A DNA stretch of 64,000 bases. It comes from Neorhizobium galegae bv. orientalis str. HAMBI 540 (lineage in GTDB: Bacteria; Pseudomonadota; Alphaproteobacteria; Rhizobiales; Rhizobiaceae). The stretch is taken from the NCBI RefSeq assembly GCF_000731315.1, contig NZ_HG938353.1, positions 2,294,001 through 2,358,000 of the forward strand. Reading direction: 5' to 3'. How positions within the stretch are numbered: position 1 is the first letter of the stretch; the number at the start of each line of letters is the position of its first letter. Of the stretch, positions 1-8,293 are shown in pieces. Under the pieces are notes generated by a model, which was given only the letters and a program-made list of their open reading frames with translations, made no database searches and had not been told where the DNA came from. A program made the position numbers and the translations under genes.

Positions 1-972
1 AACCTGCCCTTCGTCACCACGCTCGGCATCTTCGTCATCGCCTATGCCCTCTGCGTTCTGCAGTTCCCGAACATGCTGTCGACCCGGGTGATCGGTAACC
101 TTTTGACCGACAACGCCTTTCTCGGCATCGCCGCGGTCGGCATGACCTTCGTCATCCTGTCGGGCGGTATCGATCTATCGATCGGCTCGGTGATTGCCTT
201 TACCAGCGTCTTCGTCGCCGTCCTGGTCGGTTCGCTCGGCGTCCACCCGCTGGTCGCCTTCGCTGCAGTGCTGGTCGTCTCGACATTGTTCGGCAGTCTG
301 ATGGGCGCCATGATCCGCTATCTCGGCATACCGCCCTTCGTGGTGACGCTTGCCGGCATGTTCCTGGCCCGAGGCGCTGCCTACCTGATCTCGACGGAAT
401 CCGTGCCGATCAGCCACGAGATGATCGACGCGATCCAGGGCTTCTATTTCCGCTTCCCGGGTGGCGGCAGGCTGACCGCGCTTGCCCTGCTGATGCTGCT
501 GGTGTTCATCGTCGGAGCCTTCATCGCCGGCCGCACCCGCTTCGGCGCCAATGTCTATGCGATCGGCGGCAGCCAGCAATCAGCCGAGCTGATGGGGGTT
601 CCGGTCGGCTCCACGACGGTCGGCATCTATGCGCTGTCCGGCTTCCTCTCGGGCCTCGCCGGCATCGCTTACACGCTTTACACCTCGTCCGGTTATTCGC
701 TGGCGACGGTCGGCGTCGAGCTCGATGCGATCGCAGCCGTCGTCATCGGCGGCACGCTGCTCACCGGCGGCGTCGGCCTGGTCGCGGGAACATTCATCGG
801 GATTTTGATCCAGGGGCTGATCCAGACCTACATCGTCTTCGACGGCACGCTGTCGTCCTGGTGGACGAAAATCGTCATCGGCATCCTGCTCTTCGTCTTC
901 ATTGTATTGCAGCGCGGAATCATCTGGTATTCAAACCGGCGACTGGCCGAGAGCCGGCTGAAGGAGATCTGA
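1..972 (+). CDS. yjfF: Sugar ABC transporter permease, YjfF-like (5' end cut)
   Basis: The inner-membrane permease of a ribose/galactofuranose-class ABC importer. The frame is open from base 1, so the N-terminus lies outside the window; 323 residues are visible. The motif GMTFVILSGGIDLSIGS and the late motif ELDAIAAVVIGGTLLTGG are hallmarks of this permease family (BPD_transp_2). The visible protein reads like E. coli YjfF over its whole length, including the ending around LSSWWTKI. Many hydrophobic segments are spread along it. The GntR regulator follows directly after its stop, so the two are very likely one operon whose ATPase and binding protein lie upstream. Substrate (galactofuranose or another furanose/pentose) is inferred from the family only. 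Confidence 0.88.
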   Translation, partial: NLPFVTTLGIFVIAYALCVLQFPNMLSTRVIGNLLTDNAFLGIAAVGMTFVILSGGIDLSIGSVIAFTSVFVAVLVGSLGVHPLVAFAAVLVVSTLFGSLMGAMIRYLGIPPFVVTLAGMFLARGAAYLISTESVPISHEMIDAIQGFYFRFPGGGRLTALALLMLLVFIVGAFIAGRTRFGANVYAIGGSQQSAELMGVPVGSTTVGIYALSGFLSGLAGIAYTLYTSSGYSLATVGVELDAIAAVVIGGTLLTGGVGLVAGTFIGILIQGLIQTYIVFDGTLSSWWTKIVIGILLFVFIVLQRGIIWYSNRRLAESRLKEI

Positions 973-1716
973 GTGGGACTTCTGGAAACGACGATCAGTG
1001 GGCGAAAGCGCCGCAGCAACCACGCGCATGTGGTGGCGGAGCTCGGCCGGGGGATCGTTTCCGGCAAGATCCCGGAAGGTTCCCTGCTGCCTGGTGATAC
1101 CGAGCTCTCCGCCCGTTTCGGCGTCTCCCGCACGGTGTTGCGCGAATCCATGAAGACGCTCTCGGCCAAGAGGCTGGTCGAAGCCAAGGCCAAGGTCGGC
1201 ACCCGCGTGCTCGACAAGGCCAGCTGGAACTTCTTCGATTCGGACGTGCTCGGCTGGCGCTTCGAATCCGGGCTGGATTTCGAATTCATCGAGCATCTGG
1301 CGGAAATGCGCATGGCGCTGGAACCGGCAGCCGCGGCCGCGGCCGCGCTGCGCGCCTCGAGCGACGACATCGTCGCGCTCTACGCGATCGCCGCGAAATT
1401 CGACGACCTATCCCATACGCCGGAAACCATCGCAAAGGTGGACCTCGAATTCCACCTTGCCATCGCCCGCATGTCCGGCAATCCGTTCATGCGCTCGGCG
1501 AGCGCACTGATCGAGGCGGCGCTTGCCATCTCCTTCCAGCTCTCCTCGCCGGCCGCCTCGCCGGAAAAGATCGACGAGGTCGCCACCAACCACCTGCGGA
1601 TCGCCCATGCGGTCGCCTCCCGTGATCCTGACAAGGCGATCTTCGCCATGCGACACGTCATCGAGGTCGGCAAGAGCCGCATTGCCAACTCGTTCGAGGT
1701 GACCTTGCCGGCCTGA
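973..1716 (+). CDS. GntR/FadR-family transcriptional regulator
   Basis: DNA-binding regulator of 247 residues. The N-terminal winged helix (about residues 15-85) contains ELSARFGVSRTVLRESMKTL, the GntR recognition region. The C-terminal half is an all-helical FCD ligand domain with the metal/ligand-type pattern around DLEFHLAIARMSGN. The GTG start immediately follows the stop of the permease gene and has AAGGAG 6 bases before it, so translation is coupled. An alanine-rich run lies near residue 120. The position suggests it senses the sugar or sugar acid handled by the upstream ABC system. The family assignment is firm; the ligand is unknown. Confidence 0.88.
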   Translation: MGLLETTISGRKRRSNHAHVVAELGRGIVSGKIPEGSLLPGDTELSARFGVSRTVLRESMKTLSAKRLVEAKAKVGTRVLDKASWNFFDSDVLGWRFESGLDFEFIEHLAEMRMALEPAAAAAAALRASSDDIVALYAIAAKFDDLSHTPETIAKVDLEFHLAIARMSGNPFMRSASALIEAALAISFQLSSPAASPEKIDEVATNHLRIAHAVASRDPDKAIFAMRHVIEVGKSRIANSFEVTLPA

Positions 1717-1722
1717 GACGGC

Positions 1723-2871
1723 TTATTTCGCTTCCAGTGAAATCATCAGGTTGGCGAGCAGCGCGGTGCGCGGTGCAACGCTGCTGACGAAGATATGCTC
1801 GTTGAACGTATGCGGGCCGGCACCATCGGCACCGAGTCCGTCGAGCGTCGGAACGCCGAGTGCTGCGGTGAAATTGCCGTCCGAGCCACCACCGGTCGCC
1901 ATGCCTTCGAGCTTCATGCCAAGGCCGTCGGCGATTTCCGCCGCAACGTCGAAGAGGCGCTTGCCCTCATCCGTTTGCGCGAAGGGTGGGCGGTTCATCT
2001 GGCCGTCGATTTCGAAGGTGATGTCCGGATCGACCGGCTTCATCGCCTCGATCTTGGTCGTGATCTCCTTAGCGATCGCATCGTCGGGCACACGCACATC
2101 CACCTGCAACCGGCATTCTGCCGGCACCGTATTGCGACCCGTTCCGCCCCGGATCGTGCCGACCGTGACGGTCACGCCGCGCTCGGTATCGTTGAGTGCT
2201 TCCAATTCCAGAACCAGCCGGGCTGCGGCGCGAATGGCGCTGCGGCCATCCTGCGGCCGCGCGCCTGCATGTGCCGCACGCCCCCGGATGGTGACATCGT
2301 ACATGGCGACACCCTTGCGAGCGACCACGACCTTGCCGCCGTCGCGGGCGGGCTCGACCACCAGCGTGTAACCGGCGCTCTTCGCCGCGTCTTCCATGAA
2401 GGCGCGCGATGACAGGCTGCCCATCTCCTCGTCCGGAACGAAGATCAGGTGGATCGGCATCCTGCTGCCATGCATGACGGCAAGCTTCATCGCCTCGAGC
2501 GCCATCAGCGCTCCGGATTTCATGTCGTAGATGCCAGGCCCATAGAGCTTGTCGCCTTCCTGTCGCAGCGGAAGCTGGTTGTTGATCACCCCGACCGCGT
2601 GCACGGTGTCGAGATGCGCCAGGACCAGGACGGTCTTTTCGTTGCTACCGGCCGGACGTGGCGAGCGGACCGCGAGGATATCGCCGAAACCGAGCGTGCC
2701 CGGCAGCCGCTCCGTCTCCAGACCCGCCGCCTTGCCGATCGCCTCGACCCGATCCGCCAATACATTGACCGCAACCGCATCGAGCGTCGGCGTCTCGATC
2801 TCGACCCACTGCTTCAACTCGTCGATGAGAGCCTTGTCGTCGATGTCTTTGGCGGAAATGGCAAGCGTCAT
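1723..2871 (-). CDS. M20-family metallopeptidase (carboxypeptidase G2-like)
   Basis: Zinc-dependent amidohydrolase/peptidase of 382 residues that would remove C-terminal amino acids or acyl groups in the cytoplasm. Expected M20 metal ligands are visible: AHLDTVHA (His86, Asp88), IYDMKSG (Asp116) and the catalytic pair PDEEM (Glu148, Glu149). The dimerisation domain begins near residue 185 (GRAAHAGARPQDGRSA). There is no signal peptide, so glutamate carboxypeptidase-like cytoplasmic enzymes are the closest match. It converges on the GntR gene with only 6 bases between the stops. Its own promoter must lie in the long upstream gap. The substrate is not evident. Confidence 0.85.
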   Translation of the reverse strand: MTLAISAKDIDDKALIDELKQWVEIETPTLDAVAVNVLADRVEAIGKAAGLETERLPGTLGFGDILAVRSPRPAGSNEKTVLVLAHLDTVHAVGVINNQLPLRQEGDKLYGPGIYDMKSGALMALEAMKLAVMHGSRMPIHLIFVPDEEMGSLSSRAFMEDAAKSAGYTLVVEPARDGGKVVVARKGVAMYDVTIRGRAAHAGARPQDGRSAIRAAARLVLELEALNDTERGVTVTVGTIRGGTGRNTVPAECRLQVDVRVPDDAIAKEITTKIEAMKPVDPDITFEIDGQMNRPPFAQTDEGKRLFDVAAEIADGLGMKLEGMATGGGSDGNFTAALGVPTLDGLGADGAGPHTFNEHIFVSSVAPRTALLANLMISLEAK

Positions 2872-3406
2872 GAGAAATTACCTTGGGCGTTCTTCGGCAG
2901 GCGGGGGTGATACCGCAGCAGGCGCGGCCCGGTCACTATAGTCGGCCAAGCCAGGATCGCCAGACCCGCTGCGGGGACAACGGGCAAAAATCGCCGGCGC
3001 TCAAAAAGGCGCACCTCGATCCCAAATCCGGGACCGAATGGCGTATCGTCGTGCGCGACTATGTGACGAACAGGCTTCAGGGATTTCGCTCAGGCCGCCA
3101 GTGCCTTGAAATGCTGGAGCATACGAGCCGCGTCCGGCTCCCGGCCAGTGAACAGCTGAAATACAGCCACCCGTCCAATTGGTTTGACAAGATAGCTTCC
3201 GCCGGGACCGCCTCCTCATGGATCAATCGGCAAGAACAATAAAATGTACGAACTAGTCAGTGTGCCAAGCACGATCTATTGAAAGCGACCCGCAAGCCCG
3301 TTATGATTTTGGAAAAAATGCGGAAATTCGATGTGGCCGATCGAGTATCCACAATGCCCGATTCTCTGAGCACGGGCGGTACGCAAGGGCAAAGGCGGCT
3401 TTGAGG
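2872..3406. other. 535-base gap with gene relic and TetR-side control region
   Basis: No intact gene is convincing here. The middle holds a minus-strand relic of a shikimate-dehydrogenase-like protein (3090-3215, listed separately). The part from about 3219 to 3406 is less GC-rich and contains GTACGAACTAGTCAGT around 3244-3259, centred on the palindrome ACTAGT. This may belong to the control region of the downstream TetR gene. An open frame starting at 2883 has low-complexity composition and was not accepted. Confidence 0.5.
3090..3215 (-). pseudogene. C-terminal relic of a shikimate dehydrogenase-like gene
   Basis: Reading the minus strand gives 41 codons ending in a stop at 3090-3092, with an in-frame stop directly upstream at 3216-3218. 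The peptide contains VAVFQLFTGREPDAARML and then QHFKALAA before the stop. This pattern (F-x-LFTG-x-EPD-x3-M-x2-HF) is the C-terminal helix of AroE/YdiB-type shikimate/quinate dehydrogenases as I know them. No matching upstream part was found beyond 3215, so only the last exon-sized piece of the gene survives. The neighbouring TetR gene may be the orphaned regulator. Assignment rests on a short motif and is moderate. Confidence 0.55.
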
Positions 3407-4045
3407 ATGGCGGCAAAACGCGAAAACGGCAGGAAAAATGATCCGCAGCGCACCCAGGAAAACATCCTGGACGTGGCGACGGAGGAGTTTGCGACTCACG
3501 GGCTTGCCGGTGGCCGCGTCGATGCGATCGCGGAGAAGACCCGCACCTCGAAGCGGATGATCTATTATTATTTCGGCAGCAAGGAAGGGCTTTACCTTGC
3601 CGTCCTCGAACGCGCCTACCGCAAGATCCGCACCCTGGAAGAGGATCTGCAGCTTTCCAACTTGCCGCCGGAACAGGCGCTGCGCGTGCTGATCTCGACC
3701 ACGTTCGACCATGACGAAGCCAACCCGGATTTCGTCCGGCTGGTCAGCATCGAAAACATCCACCACGCCGCCCATATGCTGCGCTCGGACGCGATCCGCG
3801 ACCTGAACGTCTCGGTCATCGAGACGATTACCGTGATCCTGGCACGCGGCGTCGCCGCCGGCGTATTCGCCCGTACGGCCGACCCGATCGACATTCACAT
3901 GCTGATCAGCGCCTTCTGCTTCTTCCGCGTCTCCAACCGCTACACGTTCGGCACCATCTTCCGCCGAGATCTTTCGGAGCCGGCGACCATGGAGCGCCAC
4001 AAGGGCATGATCGCCGACGCGGTGATCAGCTACCTGAAGGCTTAA
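3407..4045 (+). CDS. TetR-family transcriptional regulator
   Basis: Repressor-type regulator of 212 residues. The N-terminal helix-turn-helix spans about residues 12-60 and ends in the typical TSKRMIYYYFGSKEGLY. The C-terminal ligand domain contains SIENIHHAAHMLRS and a conserved-looking HMLISAFCFFRVSNRYTFG stretch. An upstream in-frame start at 3260 would add 49 residues with no family similarity, so ATG 3407 with a nearby purine-rich GAGG was chosen. Its end overlaps the end of maiA by 20 bases, tail to tail. It may once have controlled the shikimate-dehydrogenase-like gene whose relic lies upstream, which is inference. Confidence 0.85.
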   Translation: MAAKRENGRKNDPQRTQENILDVATEEFATHGLAGGRVDAIAEKTRTSKRMIYYYFGSKEGLYLAVLERAYRKIRTLEEDLQLSNLPPEQALRVLISTTFDHDEANPDFVRLVSIENIHHAAHMLRSDAIRDLNVSVIETITVILARGVAAGVFARTADPIDIHMLISAFCFFRVSNRYTFGTIFRRDLSEPATMERHKGMIADAVISYLKA

Positions 4046-4670
4046 CCTGGTCCGGATGGGCTTTTGCGAAGGGCTTCAATTCGACGCAGCGGTCAGCGAT
4101 CGCGACGAGCCTGGGGCAGGCAGAGAGATCGACGCCCCATCGCCGCGCGTTGTAGACCTGCGGCACGAGACAGATATCCGCCATGCTCGGCCGGTCGCCA
4201 TGACAGAACGCGCCGGTCGAGGGTGAATCGAGCAACACTTCGAACGCCGCCAGCCCCTCGCCGATGAACTTCCGCATCCAGGCAACCCGCGCCTCTTCTC
4301 CGCCGCCGGTGATCGACATGACATGGGCGCCGACATGCGAATTGCAGACGGGGTGGATTTCCATGGCGATAACGTAGGAGAGCGCCCTCACCCGCTGTCG
4401 GCCGACAGAATCGCCCGGCAGGAAGGCGCCGCCGCGCGTCTCGTCGAGATATTCGATGACCGCCAGCGATTGGGTGAAACTGTGCCCGTCGATCTCTAGA
4501 ACCGGCACCAGCCCTTGCGGATTGCGGGCGAGATGCTCCTGCGACCTGTGCTCCTTGGCGAGAATATCGACCGGAACCGTACGGAATGTTTCGGCGACCA
4601 TGTTGAGGGCGATCCTCAGACGATAGCTCGCCGAGGACCGCCAGTAATCGTAGAGAACCGTGTCGCTCAT
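4026..4670 (-). CDS. maiA: Maleylacetoacetate isomerase
   Basis: Glutathione-dependent isomerase of 214 residues converting maleylacetoacetate to fumarylacetoacetate in tyrosine breakdown. The N-terminal thioredoxin-like GST domain begins with LYDYWRSSASYRLRIALN, where the usual SSC/SSA catalytic loop reads SSA. The next landmark NPQGLVPVLEIDGHSFTQS carries the cis-proline. The C-terminal helical domain includes HPVCNSHV and DRPSMADICLVPQVYNARR, typical of MaiA/zeta-class GSTs. It is the last gene of the hmgA-fahA-maiA operon and overlaps fahA by 4 bases, implying translational coupling. Confidence 0.93.
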   Translation of the reverse strand: MSDTVLYDYWRSSASYRLRIALNMVAETFRTVPVDILAKEHRSQEHLARNPQGLVPVLEIDGHSFTQSLAVIEYLDETRGGAFLPGDSVGRQRVRALSYVIAMEIHPVCNSHVGAHVMSITGGGEEARVAWMRKFIGEGLAAFEVLLDSPSTGAFCHGDRPSMADICLVPQVYNARRWGVDLSACPRLVAIADRCVELKPFAKAHPDQVKPSGS

Positions 4671-5686
4671 CCTGCCTTCTCGTATTTCGTCACGGTCTGC
4701 TCGATCGCACCGAAAATCGAATGACCCTTGTCGTCCTTCATCTCGATCCGCACCGTATCCCCGAAATGCAGGAACGGCGTCTTTGGAACGCCGAGGTTGA
4801 TCGTCTCGATGGTGCGGATCTCGGCGATGCAGGAATAACCGGCGCCGCCATCGGCGACCGGCCTGCCGGGTCCGCCGTCGAGCTTGTTGGAGACCGTGCC
4901 CGAACCGATGATCGTGCCGGCCACCAGCGGCCGCGTCTTCGCCGCATGGACGATCAGCTGCGGGAAGTCGAACGTCATATCGACGCCGGCATTGGCCCGG
5001 CCGAAGGGCTTGCCGTTCAGATCGACCTTGAGCGGTAGCGAAAGCCTACCGCCATCCCAGGCGGAACCCAACTCGTCCGGAGAGACCGCGACCGGCGAAA
5101 AGGCGGAGGACGGTTTCGACTGGAAGAAGCCGAAACCCTTGGCGAGTTCGGAGGGGATGAGCCCGCGCAGAGACACGTCGTTTACGAGAAGCACGAGACG
5201 GATCGCCTCCCGCGCCTCATCTACCGAAGCCCCCATGGGCACGTCGCCGACGATCACCGCAATCTCGCCTTCCATATCCGCACCCCAGGCCTCGTCGCCA
5301 AGCGGGATCGGATCGCGCGGTCCGAGGAAACTGTCGGAGCCGCCCTGATACATCAGCGGATCGGTCCGGAAGCTTTCCGGCATCTCCGCATTGCGCGCCC
5401 GGCGCACGAGTTCGACGTGATTGAGGTAGGCAGACCCGTCGGCCCACTGGTATGCCCGCGGCAGCGGCGACGCCGCATCATGTTCATGGAAGCGGATGGT
5501 CGGCTGCGCACCGGTCTCGATACCGTCCGCCACCCGTTCGAGCCGCGGACCGACATACGCCCAGTCGTCGAGCGCCGCCTGGAGGGTCCGGGCGATATGA
5601 CCGACCTCCGAGCACTGGGTGAGGTCTTTCGAGACGACGACCAGGCGGCCGTCGCGGGTGGAATCCTTCAGTGTCGCGAGCTTCAT
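4667..5686 (-). CDS. fahA: Fumarylacetoacetate hydrolase
   Basis: Hydrolase of 339 residues that splits fumarylacetoacetate into fumarate and acetoacetate. It is a long FAH-family protein: an N-terminal region, then the catalytic FAH fold with metal-binding acidic residues in WGADMEGEIAVIVGDVP and the substrate/metal loop LVNDVSLRGLIPSELAKG. Later landmarks are GTIIGSGTVSNK and GDTVRIEMKDDKG, both usual for this fold. It sits between hmgA (86 bases upstream) and maiA (4-base overlap), matching the final steps of homogentisate degradation. Confidence 0.92.
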   Translation of the reverse strand: MKLATLKDSTRDGRLVVVSKDLTQCSEVGHIARTLQAALDDWAYVGPRLERVADGIETGAQPTIRFHEHDAASPLPRAYQWADGSAYLNHVELVRRARNAEMPESFRTDPLMYQGGSDSFLGPRDPIPLGDEAWGADMEGEIAVIVGDVPMGASVDEAREAIRLVLLVNDVSLRGLIPSELAKGFGFFQSKPSSAFSPVAVSPDELGSAWDGGRLSLPLKVDLNGKPFGRANAGVDMTFDFPQLIVHAAKTRPLVAGTIIGSGTVSNKLDGGPGRPVADGGAGYSCIAEIRTIETINLGVPKTPFLHFGDTVRIEMKDDKGHSIFGAIEQTVTKYEKAG

Positions 5687-5772
5687 GAATGAGTGTTTCC
5701 CGTTTTATCGTTGGTATTGCCCACAGAATGTGTGGAGATCGCGCCAGAAGGCAACCGTAATGTAACGCCGCC

Positions 5773-7137
5773 TCACTTGATCCCCGGCGTACCGTCGAAC
5801 TTTCGCTCGAGCCCCGACCAGCAATCCACATAATTGTCCTGCAGCGTCTCCAGTTCGGCTGCAAATTTCGTCAGCTGCTGCGGGAAACGGGTCTCGAACA
5901 TGAAGGCCATGGTATTCTCGAGCTTGACCGGTTTCAGCTCGCCGTTGGAGGCCTTTTCGAAGCCGGTGAAATCCGGTCCGTGCGGCAGCATCATGTTGTG
6001 CAGGCTCATGCCGCCCGGCACGAAACCCTCCTCCTTGGCGTCGTAGCGGCCCTGGATCAGGCCCATGAACTCGCTCATGATGTTGCGGTGATACCAGGGC
6101 GGCCGGAACGTGTGTTCGGCCACCAGCCAGCGTGGCGGGAAGATCACGAAATCGACATTGGCGGTCCCCTCCTCGCCGGACGGTGCGGTGAGAACCGTGA
6201 AGATCGACGGATCGGGATGGTCAAAGAGAATGGCGCCGACCGGCGAGAAAGTGCGCAAGTCGTATTTGTAAGGCGTATAATTGCCGTGCCATGCCACCAC
6301 GTCGAGCGGCGAATGGCCGATCTCGGTCACATGGAAGGAGCCGCACCACTTCACCTGCACCCGGCAGGGCGTCTCCTTGTCCTCGTAGGCGGCAACCGGC
6401 GTCTTGAAGTCGCGAGGATTGGCAAGGCAGTTGGCGCCGATCGGGCCGCGATCCGGCAGCGTGAACTTGGCGCCATAATTCTCGCAGATGTAACCGCGCC
6501 ACACCTTTTCCTCGCCGAGCCGGGTCACCTTGAACATCGTGCCGCGCGGGATGATGCAGATCTCCGACGGTTCGAGATCCATCTTGCCGAGTTCGGTGAA
6601 GACGCGGATCGAGCCCGCCTCCGGCACGATCATCATCTCGCCATCGGCATTGAAGAAATAATCGTCCACCATGTCGGCATTGAAGACATAGAGATGCGCC
6701 GCCATGCCGGTCTGGGAAAGCGCGTCGCCCGCCGTCGTCATCGTGCGGATGCCTTCGAGAAAATTCAGCGTTTCGCTCGGCGCCGGCACCGGGCTCCAGC
6801 GAAGCTGGCCCAGCGCCAGCGAGTGTTCGGCGATGTGAGGCGCCGTCTTCCACAGCGGATAGTCGATCTTCGTGAACCGGCCGGTATGGCGCACGCTCGG
6901 GCGGATGCGATAGAGCCAGGAGCGCTCGTTGGTACCGCGCGGGGCGGTGAACGGCGAACCCGAAAGCTGCTCGGCATAAAGCCCGTAATTGCATTTCTGG
7001 GGGCTGTTCTGGCCCTGCGGCAAGGCGCCCGGCAGGCTCTCGGTTTCGAAATCATTGCCGAAACCCGGCATATAGGCGAGCGTCTCGACATTCGCCCCGG
7101 TGAATTGCGTGGCGTTTGGATCGACCTTGTCCAGCAT
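5773..7137 (-). CDS. hmgA: Homogentisate 1,2-dioxygenase
   Basis: Non-haem iron ring-cleaving dioxygenase, 454 residues, opening homogentisate to maleylacetoacetate. The N-terminus carries the family signature [19 protein letters not shown] and the sequence continues with [18 protein letters not shown], both characteristic of HmgA. The iron-site region near the C-terminus includes [17 protein letters not shown] and [14 protein letters not shown]. The ATG at 7137 was chosen over an upstream in-frame start (7173) because GGGAGG lies 8 bases before it and the family begins close to this point. First gene of hmgA-fahA-maiA, divergent from the MarR gene, with shared operator sites between them. 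Confidence 0.95.
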   Translation of the reverse strand: MLDKVDPNATQFTGANVETLAYMPGFGNDFETESLPGALPQGQNSPQKCNYGLYAEQLSGSPFTAPRGTNERSWLYRIRPSVRHTGRFTKIDYPLWKTAPHIAEHSLALGQLRWSPVPAPSETLNFLEGIRTMTTAGDALSQTGMAAHLYVFNADMVDDYFFNADGEMMIVPEAGSIRVFTELGKMDLEPSEICIIPRGTMFKVTRLGEEKVWRGYICENYGAKFTLPDRGPIGANCLANPRDFKTPVAAYEDKETPCRVQVKWCGSFHVTEIGHSPLDVVAWHGNYTPYKYDLRTFSPVGAILFDHPDPSIFTVLTAPSGEEGTANVDFVIFPPRWLVAEHTFRPPWYHRNIMSEFMGLIQGRYDAKEEGFVPGGMSLHNMMLPHGPDFTGFEKASNGELKPVKLENTMAFMFETRFPQQLTKFAAELETLQDNYVDCWSGLERKFDGTPGIK

Positions 7138-7163
7138 GGCTTGTTTCCTCCCATGATGACGAC

Positions 7164-7198
7164 ATGGTTGCAAACGTAACCATTATTTTTGTAACCAT
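7164..7198. promoter_or_regulatory. Operator repeats between hmgA and marR
   Basis: An inverted repeat ATGGTT-8 bases-AACCAT spans 7164-7183. The half GTAACCAT (7176-7183) is repeated directly at 7191-7198, 15 bases on. The cluster lies just outside the hmgA start and in front of the divergent MarR gene. This makes it the likely binding site for that MarR protein, controlling both directions. The binding itself is inferred. Confidence 0.65.
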
Positions 7199-7216
7199 CA
7201 ACGCCCGATCAACATC

Positions 7217-7693
7217 ATGACGACCGATAGTTTCGCCCTCGAACAGTTTCTCCCCTACAGGCTCAACCGCGCCGCCGAATTCGTTGGCCTGCGCTTCGCC
7301 GCCTACTACAAGGCAAAGTACGGCCTGACCCGGCCGGAATGGCGCACGCTCGCAGCGCTCGGCAGTTCGGGCCGCATGGCGTCAAAGGCTGTCGGCACTC
7401 ATTCCAGCATGCACAAGACCAAGGTCAGCCGCGCCGTCTTCGCGCTCGAACAGCGTCGCTGGCTGAAGCGCAGCCAGGACGAGGCAGACCGCCGGGTCGA
7501 GCATCTGGAACTGACCGCCGCCGGGCAGCTGGCCTACCGGGAACTGATCGAGCTCGCCCGCCGCTATCAGGCCGAACTGGAGGCGGAAATCGGCCAAGCG
7601 GGCATCAAGGCGCTTTCGACCGGCCTCGCGGCAATCGAGCAAGTCATCCGCCGCTCGGACAAGGGAAAGCGACCGGAGCCGGACGATCTTTAA
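7217..7693 (+). CDS. MarR-family regulator of homogentisate operon
   Basis: Winged-helix regulator of 158 residues. The central part reads GLTRPEWRTLAALGSSGRM and then KTKVSRAVFALEQRRWLKRSQDEADRRVEHLELTAAGQ, the MarR helix-turn-helix plus beta wing. It is divergent from hmgA with 79 bases between the starts and repeated GTAACCAT elements in that gap, so it probably represses hmgA-fahA-maiA and itself until an aromatic ligand binds. A comparable MarR regulator next to homogentisate genes is known in other alphaproteobacteria; the ligand here is inferred. It converges on the Lrp-type gene with a 4-base overlap. Confidence 0.88.
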   Translation: MTTDSFALEQFLPYRLNRAAEFVGLRFAAYYKAKYGLTRPEWRTLAALGSSGRMASKAVGTHSSMHKTKVSRAVFALEQRRWLKRSQDEADRRVEHLELTAAGQLAYRELIELARRYQAELEAEIGQAGIKALSTGLAAIEQVIRRSDKGKRPEPDDL

Positions 7694-8169
7694 GCCTTGG
7701 CGGGCTTCTGAATCGGAATCCCACCAAAATCCTTCAACACGTTGAGAACGATCGACGTTTTGACATGTTGCACGCTCTCATGCGGCAGCAATATGTCGTT
7801 GACGAAATGGGACAGGCCCGCGAGATCGCGCGTCACCACCTTCAGGTGATAGTCCATCTCGCCGGTCAGCGAGAAACACTCGAGCACTTCCGGTAGGTCC
7901 TCGACAAGGCGCGCGAACCGCTTGGCATTGTCGCGATTATGCGTGGCGAGCGTCACGGCGATCACTACGAGCAGGTCGAGACCAAGCTTCTGCCGGTTGA
8001 GATGTGCCCGATAGGTCTGGATAAACCCCTCGCCTTCGAGCCGCGCCCGGCGGCGCGAACATTGTGATGGGGAGAGCGCGACGAGTTCCGACAATTCGTT
8101 ATTGGTCAGCCGCCCGTCGGTCTGCAGATGGCTCAAGATCTTCAGGTCATATCCGTCCAGCGCGTCCAT
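7690..8169 (-). CDS. Lrp/AsnC-family regulator of hppD
   Basis: Leucine-responsive-type regulator of 159 residues. The N-terminal HTH begins DALDGYDLKILSHLQTDGR and continues NNELSELVALSPSQCSRRRARLEGEGFI. The C-terminal RAM (ACT-like) ligand domain includes VLECFSLTGEMDYHLKVVTRDL. It is transcribed away from hppD, with a perfect palindrome in the 124-base gap between them, so control of hppD by an aromatic amino acid is likely. The gene ends inside the last bases of the MarR gene. Family certain; target inferred from position. Confidence 0.9.
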   Translation of the reverse strand: MDALDGYDLKILSHLQTDGRLTNNELSELVALSPSQCSRRRARLEGEGFIQTYRAHLNRQKLGLDLLVVIAVTLATHNRDNAKRFARLVEDLPEVLECFSLTGEMDYHLKVVTRDLAGLSHFVNDILLPHESVQHVKTSIVLNVLKDFGGIPIQKPAKA

Positions 8170-8257
8170 CGTGCATGGAACTCCTCATGTCCGCACATTT
8201 CATGCACAAATCGAGCAGAACATCGCCAAGATTGCAAGCACAATGCGCCTCTCCTGC

Positions 8258-8271
8258 ATCATCATGATGAT
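8258..8271. promoter_or_regulatory. Perfect 14-base palindrome before hppD
   Basis: ATCATCATGATGAT reads the same on both strands and sits 22 bases before the hppD start, in the gap shared with the divergent Lrp/AsnC gene. AT-rich dyads of this sort are typical of Lrp-family binding sites. It lies close to the hppD ribosome-binding site, so binding there could block transcription. Function inferred from symmetry and position. Confidence 0.5.
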
Positions 8272-8293
8272 CAAATGACAGGAGGAGTTTGCC

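Noticed and set aside
2883..3242. 119-codon plus-strand frame in the 535-base gap
   Set aside because: No good ribosome-binding site, low-complexity Arg/Gln/Ser-rich product, and the opposite strand shows the shikimate-dehydrogenase-like relic instead.
3260..3406. Longer N-terminus for the TetR regulator
   Set aside because: The extra 49 residues have no family similarity, and ATG 3407 sits at the usual distance from the HTH.
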